This document shows, piece after piece, positions 5,691 to 9,638 of a stretch of DNA of 9,638 nt. The notes beneath the pieces are model-generated. The model was not told where the DNA came from, did no database searches, and saw only the letters and a program-made list of their open reading frames with translations. The stretch is taken from positions 1 through 9,638 of the forward strand of contig DALI01000009.1 in the NCBI GenBank assembly GCA_002496725.1, in the 5' to 3' direction. Both the position numbers and the translations under genes were made by a program. The stretch comes from Euryarchaeota archaeon UBA181 (GTDB taxonomy: Archaea > Thermoplasmatota > Poseidoniia > Poseidoniales > Thalassarchaeaceae). The stretch's first letter is position 1. Each line of letters begins with the position of its first letter.

Positions 5691-7706
5691 ATGGCAGAAG
5701 GTAATGGGGCGGCGAGGTCACTTTTCCTATCGGGATTAATGATCACCAGTGTGATGACAGGGATACTGTTCTTCGGTATCGAAGAAGAGGGGGTGAATGG
5801 CTCGCCATCTATTGAGTCCGATGTTCCTGATTCTATGTTATTTGGGGAGATTGAAACTGTGAATATAACAGTCTATGATGAGGAGATGTCGGGGCTATCT
5901 GTCCTGATTACTTTGAATGGGGAAGAAGTGAAAAATCAACTTGATTCCAAGGGAGTGATATCTGTGGATATTTCATCCCTAGATGTTGGGAGTCACGCAC
6001 TCAGGGTAGTAGCCACTGATAGCCTAGGACAAGATTCAACGTGGACTAAGATTTTCTCGATTAATTATCCTGAAGAGAGTCAGACAGTCATCTCAACCTC
6101 CGTGGAAGAAATTGAGGTATACAAGGGGGGAATAGCTCCAATCATAGGAAATGTGATTCACGATTCAATTGATACATGTACCCTCAGATGGTCTACTGGT
6201 GATCTTTCTGAGTCGAGTCTCGGGCTCCCAATAGGGGAAGATGGTAGTTTCGATCTAGAGCTTTCTAACATACAGGCTAATGAAACTCTATCCATAGAGG
6301 CTTCCTGTGGTACGTGGACTGAGACTTCATTTTTAGCAACCATTAACATCATTGTGATTGATGAAATTGTAAGAGGTTGCACCGATCCAGAAGCTGACAA
6401 CTTTGAGGAGGGTGCTGATGAGGATGATGGTTCTTGTGAGTATGCCGAGCCAGAGCCAGAGGATGGATGTACAGACCCAGTTGCAAATAACTATGACTCA
6501 ATGGCTCAAGAGGACGATGGTTCTTGTGAGTATGACCCTGATCCTGTGGATAATGGAACTGGGTCTCAGTCTTGGTGGGAGGGAGTACTTCTTTGCGACT
6601 CTACCGAACAAGTCGAACCAGTGGATGACTACAATACTACTGAATCTGATAACCATCTATGTCAGCTGAGTTTCGAAATTGGCGAGACGGAGATTGTGAT
6701 TGGCTCTAACGGGATTCCCAATCATGATTTGGAGTCGGGACCTGGTTGCTGTACAAGTGAGCAGAGTCACCAATGGAGAATTCCACTAGTTCCGAACAAT
6801 CAGACTGGTTGTGATCCTTCTATCTCAACGGACGGCTGTACTATGGCACCCGAGAGGGACGCTGTCGCTTTCGCAGTGAATGGGGTCCCCATTTTTGGAC
6901 CAGAAGATGGTCCGGGCGGCGATGCGGTAGCAGGTCAAGAAGGAGCCTATGAGGAGGATAGACAACATATTTGGATGGGGATATGCCATGGTCATTCTGG
7001 CCCTGGTGGTGCGTATCACTATCATGCAGATGCTAACTGCGCACACTGGCACCCTGATGAAGAAACTAATCAATCTTGGAGCGACTACAGTATTGAATCT
7101 TCACGAACTCTCTCAGAACATTCAGCCATAGTTGGGTTCGCCTTTGATGGATATCCAATATACGGATTTGTCGGCTGGGACGAGGAGGGGAATATTTCTG
7201 AAATGACCTCTTCTTATCGCCTAAAGAATGGGGAGACTGGTTACAATGGAATTGATGATTACGAATATGTCCCGGGACTTGGGGACTTGGATTCTTGTAA
7301 TGGCGAGTATGGCCCCACGCCAGACTATCCAGAAGGAATATACCATTATCATACTACTTGGGAAAATGGGGAAGGCGGAATTGGCTTCCCCTACTTCATC
7401 AACTGTTACAGAGGAGAGGTCTCCTTTGGCAATGACGACGGAGGAGAGGGAGCTGATTGTTCGGGGCATGGGGAGACCTGGGGTCCAGGTATTGGACCTC
7501 CTCCCGAGGGGTGTGAGGGCGGACATTCTGGCCAGTCTAGTGAAGTTTCTGCCATAGTGGGAGTTTTGTCTAGAGCAGGTCCCCCGAGCGGGGGATTGTT
7601 AGCAATGCTGATGATGGCAGTTATTTTTGTCAGAGTATTGGCATTTTCCCCAGTTTCTCCAAATCCGGTTGGTACAACTGTCGTATATCCTCGAGCTCAA
7701 GTATGA
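5691..7706 (+). CDS. Cell-surface YHYH-domain protein with two GCTDP repeats
   Basis: 671 residues from ATG 5691, which the TATA-like box favours over TTG 5649. Order: an N-terminal membrane helix (about 10-30); two Ig-like beta regions (about 40-225) containing VNITVYDEE and SLDVGSHALRVVATDS; two GCTDP...DDGSCEY repeats (229-251 and 259-281); a large YHYH domain (about 290-590); an acidic Gly-rich linker; and a C-terminal hydrophobic helix (634-652). The YHYH domain appears duplicated: FAVNGVPIFGP (from 394) with YHYH at 442-445, then FAFDGYPIYG (to 492) with YHYH at 551-554. Between residues 432 and 454 there are six His and two Cys (CHGH, YHYH, NC, HWH), which looks like a metal site. The YHYH family is widespread in marine microbes and has no settled function. 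The final 25 or so codons overlap the 3' end of pheS on the other strand. A copper-related role is inferred only from the His cluster and the SCO neighbours. Confidence 0.85.
   Translation: MAEGNGAARSLFLSGLMITSVMTGILFFGIEEEGVNGSPSIESDVPDSMLFGEIETVNITVYDEEMSGLSVLITLNGEEVKNQLDSKGVISVDISSLDVGSHALRVVATDSLGQDSTWTKIFSINYPEESQTVISTSVEEIEVYKGGIAPIIGNVIHDSIDTCTLRWSTGDLSESSLGLPIGEDGSFDLELSNIQANETLSIEASCGTWTETSFLATINIIVIDEIVRGCTDPEADNFEEGADEDDGSCEYAEPEPEDGCTDPVANNYDSMAQEDDGSCEYDPDPVDNGTGSQSWWEGVLLCDSTEQVEPVDDYNTTESDNHLCQLSFEIGETEIVIGSNGIPNHDLESGPGCCTSEQSHQWRIPLVPNNQTGCDPSISTDGCTMAPERDAVAFAVNGVPIFGPEDGPGGDAVAGQEGAYEEDRQHIWMGICHGHSGPGGAYHYHADANCAHWHPDEETNQSWSDYSIESSRTLSEHSAIVGFAFDGYPIYGFVGWDEEGNISEMTSSYRLKNGETGYNGIDDYEYVPGLGDLDSCNGEYGPTPDYPEGIYHYHTTWENGEGGIGFPYFINCYRGEVSFGNDDGGEGADCSGHGETWGPGIGPPPEGCEGGHSGQSSEVSAIVGVLSRAGPPSGGLLAMLMMAVIFVRVLAFSPVSPNPVGTTVVYPRAQV
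6375..6533 (+). repeat. Two tandem GCTDP...DDGSCEY protein repeats
   Basis: Two 23-codon units (6375-6443 and 6465-6533), 90 nt apart start to start, share the pattern GCTDP, A-x-N, then A-x-x-DDGSCEY. Each has one Cys at both ends, so each is probably a small disulfide-closed, acidic, calcium-binding-like unit. At DNA level a 19-nt segment (gatggttcttgtgagtatg) is identical at 6426-6444 and 6516-6534, which points to fairly recent duplication or gene conversion. Confidence 0.8.
7580..7595. repeat. Perfect 6-bp GC inverted repeat, 35 nt past the pheS stop
   Basis: TCCCCC-GAGC-GGGGGA is a perfect 6-bp stem with a 4-nt loop. It sits inside the YHYH gene (codons for PPSGG) and about 35 nt downstream of the pheS stop on the minus strand. 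It could help end or protect the pheS transcript, but no U-run follows it on the minus strand. It may simply reflect the coding sequence. Confidence 0.35.
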
Positions 7707-9129
7707 GCATTGCTAGCCTTTCAAGGCCCATGCCCCATGCGCACACAGGCCACTCTGTCCCCAATGGTTCAGTTACCTCTGGACGGAAAATTCCTGCTCC
7801 TCCTAACTCCAGCCACTCACCCCTCCAAAGAATGTCTACTTCGACACTCGGCTCAGTATATGGGAAGTAAGCTGGCCTTACTCTAACATCGTCATACCCC
7901 ATCTTGGAGTAGAATGTCTTTAGAGTCGTTATTAGCATTGGAAGATTGGCGTTTTCCTCATGAATTATTCCTTCAATTTGATGAAACTCTGGTAAATGGG
8001 TACGATCTATTGTTTCTTGCCTGAATACCCTTCCAATTCCAAAAACCCGTGAGGGTTTATTTGGATTTTTCGCGATATGCCTAACGGTATTTACAGTGGT
8101 ATGCGTTCGAAGAAGGCCCTTCTGTGCCTCCTGCTTGTCGAACTTCCCCCCCCATCCCCTGCTTCCAGTATCATGTCCATGCTCATGGACCTTGGCCCAT
8201 AAGTCAAGATACTCTTCTCGAACCTCAACTTTTTCTGGTTTTGAAAGATAGAACGTATCCTGCATTGTCCTAGCAGGATGGGACTGGGGTATGTACAATG
8301 CATCCATATTCCAACCGGCAGACTGGACGAAATTTCCCTCTATCTCAGAGAATCCCATTTCCAAGAAGACCTTTCTGATTCTTTCAATTAGGGCTTGCAT
8401 GGGGTGTGGTCTACCTCCCGTAGGGGTTAACGTTGGGGCATTAACATCAAATGGTTTGAACTTGGCACCTTTCCATGAATCGCCCTGTAATAGCTCTGGA
8501 GTAACCTCCCCTATCATCTCCACGTGTGATAGAAGCCCCTCATCGACTGAAGCACCTTTTACAGTTAGAGACCATGTTCGAGAAACGATATCTTCTATCG
8601 AAATTAATCCCTTTCTTCCTGAGAAATGCCCAATCAGATCCTGATCCAAAGAAGTAGCTTCAATATTTTCTCCAGTAATTTTTGAAATGAAATCACTCCT
8701 ATCTGAAATAGTGGATGTAACTAATTCTTCATCATCAGCAATGAGTTTTCCAGATACTAAATTGACCCCCATGGCTTTCAGAAGTCCAATTCCTGGTCCA
8801 GCTTCATTTCTCTGAAATCCAGCTTGAAATAAGCTTTCCATAGTTCTCTCTTCCTCATTTGTAGCCAGATACCATTTCCAAATCCTATCCTCCAAGAGTC
8901 CCATGTCGAGAGCCTTTTTCCCTTCGAAATCTAGAGAGACCATCCTTCTATGATTTTCAGTGACTACAACTAGTCCTGATTCAGAGAGAGATTGACCTGA
9001 GCCAGCAACGTAGACTTGATCATCCCATCCAGTTGAATCGAGCAATTCTTGAATTTTCCACTCCTTGCTGGGATTAGTTAGCATTGCTTTGAGCATTACT
9101 CTATCGTTGTTGCTCATATCCTCCGCCAT
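7630..9129 (-). CDS. pheS: Phenylalanyl-tRNA synthetase alpha subunit, archaeal/eukaryotic type
   Basis: Catalytic subunit of the (alpha-beta)2 class II enzyme that charges tRNA-Phe with phenylalanine in the cytoplasm. It has 499 residues, the normal size for the archaeal/eukaryotic form. The N-terminal 230 or so residues look like the winged-helix tRNA-contact modules (SKEWKIQELLDSTGWDD). The catalytic core starts near 241 with HPMQALIERIRKVFLEMGF (motif 1 region). Motif 2 is GRVFRQETIDRTHLPEFHQ at about 366. Motif 3 is GMGLERLAML at about 466-475, near the C-terminus as expected. All key regions are intact. The ATG at 9129 gives MAEDMSNN; an ATG four codons later (MSNNDRV) is an alternative. 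No TATA-like box or Shine-Dalgarno sequence stands out in the 44 nt upstream, so co-transcription with the zinc-ribbon gene is likely. The beta subunit gene pheT is not in the window. The 3' end overlaps the YHYH gene by 77 nt. Confidence 0.97.
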   Translation of the reverse strand: MAEDMSNNDRVMLKAMLTNPSKEWKIQELLDSTGWDDQVYVAGSGQSLSESGLVVVTENHRRMVSLDFEGKKALDMGLLEDRIWKWYLATNEEERTMESLFQAGFQRNEAGPGIGLLKAMGVNLVSGKLIADDEELVTSTISDRSDFISKITGENIEATSLDQDLIGHFSGRKGLISIEDIVSRTWSLTVKGASVDEGLLSHVEMIGEVTPELLQGDSWKGAKFKPFDVNAPTLTPTGGRPHPMQALIERIRKVFLEMGFSEIEGNFVQSAGWNMDALYIPQSHPARTMQDTFYLSKPEKVEVREEYLDLWAKVHEHGHDTGSRGWGGKFDKQEAQKGLLRTHTTVNTVRHIAKNPNKPSRVFGIGRVFRQETIDRTHLPEFHQIEGIIHEENANLPMLITTLKTFYSKMGYDDVRVRPAYFPYTEPSVEVDILWRGEWLELGGAGIFRPEVTEPLGTEWPVCAWGMGLERLAMLILELEDIRQLYQPDLEKLGKMPIL

Positions 9130-9173
9130 TAACTACTCGAAGGGCTTCCCCCACTTGAGACTGCCGAGATTGA

Positions 9174-9575
9174 TCACTCCTCTTCCCAAAGATCGATATT
9201 ACACTCTTGGCACCTATATCTGGGAGGACGATGGCCGTCTAGCATTTCCAAGTTTCCGCATCTACCACAGAGTACCGAAGTCCTCACAGGTGGTATCAAA
9301 GTGGTATCTGTCCTGTACATGGGGCCTCCTGCATCCGGAAGAAGGTCGTCTCCTGGGGCCCATGCATGAATCTCCTCCTCACTCACCTCATCCTCATGAT
9401 CCATTCCTATTGCGGCCATCAGTAGTGCGATTCCGGAGATGGCTACTGGCGCGGCTATGGCTAAAGTAACTGCAGTGGCACCAGAGCTTAGTATGACTCC
9501 GCTCCCTAGAACGATACAAGCCCATCCTGACACGGCTAGATTGGCTCTATTGTTACTCTTCCCACTCGCATCCAC
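9174..9575 (-). CDS. Small membrane protein with C-terminal zinc ribbon, unknown function
   Basis: A 133-residue protein. Two adjacent hydrophobic helices (about 16-33 and 36-57, rich in Gly/Ala/Val) form a hairpin that would place both ends on the same side, presumably the cytoplasm. An acidic linker follows (HEDEVSEEE), then a C-terminal zinc ribbon with CGRCG (Cys103, Cys106) and RCQEC (Cys122, Cys125), a 15-residue spacer between the pairs. It resembles the many small zinc-ribbon membrane proteins of marine archaea; I do not recognise a named family. The start is GTG at 9575: the frame closes with a stop at 9600-9602 and no ATG or TTG lies between. A TATA-like sequence is centred 26 nt before this GTG. 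pheS begins 44 nt after its stop on the same strand, so the two probably form an operon. Confidence 0.8.
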   Translation of the reverse strand: MDASGKSNNRANLAVSGWACIVLGSGVILSSGATAVTLAIAAPVAISGIALLMAAIGMDHEDEVSEEEIHAWAPGDDLLPDAGGPMYRTDTTLIPPVRTSVLCGRCGNLEMLDGHRPPRYRCQECNIDLWEEE

Positions 9576-9595
9576 GCGTACGCTAAAGGGTCCTA

Positions 9596-9607
9596 CCCAT
9601 CAAAGTC
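9596..9607 (-). promoter_or_regulatory. Candidate TATA-like box for the zinc-ribbon/pheS transcript
   Basis: On the minus strand GACTTTGATGGG is centred about 26 nt before the GTG at 9575, the leaderless-transcript distance. Its core TTTGATGGG is close to TTTGATAGG before the second LVIVD gene, which lends each some support. It is a weak TATA match on its own. Confidence 0.35.
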
Positions 9608-9638
9608 GCGTATCAATCGCCTATAGGTTTCAATAGTG

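Noticed and set aside
7228..7557. 109-codon plus-strand and 101-codon minus-strand open frames
   Set aside because: Both are shadows of the YHYH domain, which has recognisable motifs in the main frame.
8291..8644. 117-codon plus-strand open frame
   Set aside because: It is fully antisense to the conserved pheS core and shows no domain or signal.
9065..9469. 134-codon plus-strand open frame
   Set aside because: It is antisense to the pheS start and the zinc-ribbon gene, whose paired Cys motifs make the minus frame the real one; the product is Pro/His/Arg-rich, as expected of a shadow frame.

Overview
The window looks like part of a marine planktonic archaeal genome, most likely a Marine Group II euryarchaeon (Poseidoniales or a relative). 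The evidence is a phenylalanyl-tRNA synthetase alpha subunit of the archaeal/eukaryotic type, TATA-like boxes about 26 nt before the start codons of lead genes, and a run of acidic, Asn-glycosylation-rich secreted lipoproteins ending signal peptides in 'SGC'. The lineage is my inference from style and gene content; no search was run.

Plus strand, 2-5618: a closely packed run of five genes for proteins that act outside the cytoplasm. Two tandem paralogous LVIVD-repeat (beta-propeller-like) proteins come first; the upstream one is cut by the window edge. They are followed by a small membrane-anchored secreted protein and two consecutive SCO1/SenC-type lipoproteins, each with the copper-binding CPxxC motif. 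The last four genes overlap or nearly touch (ATGA, ATGAGTAA, and a 2-nt gap), so they are probably one transcript with translational coupling. Both SCO proteins carry an extra Cys-containing module in the loop just before the expected copper-ligand His: a thrombospondin type 3-like calcium loop in one, and a long insert with EGF-like Cys spacing in the other.

Plus strand, 5619-7706: a short intergenic stretch holds T-rich tracts (possible terminator) and a TATA-like box. A separate gene follows for a 671-residue cell-surface protein with two 'GCTDP...DDGSCEY' repeats and a large, internally duplicated, His-rich YHYH domain.

Minus strand, 7630-9575: pheS, preceded by a small two-helix membrane protein with a C-terminal zinc ribbon, probably co-transcribed. 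The 3' end of pheS overlaps the 3' end of the YHYH gene by 77 nt in convergent orientation.

Working picture: the plus-strand genes may form a surface copper or redox handling locus (SCO thiol/copper proteins, a His/Cys-rich YHYH protein, His-containing LVIVD propellers, and a small protein whose mature N-terminus would be His). The SCO assignment is firm; the shared function is inference. No gene-free stretch exceeds about 75 bases, and no RNA genes, CRISPR arrays or mobile elements were seen.
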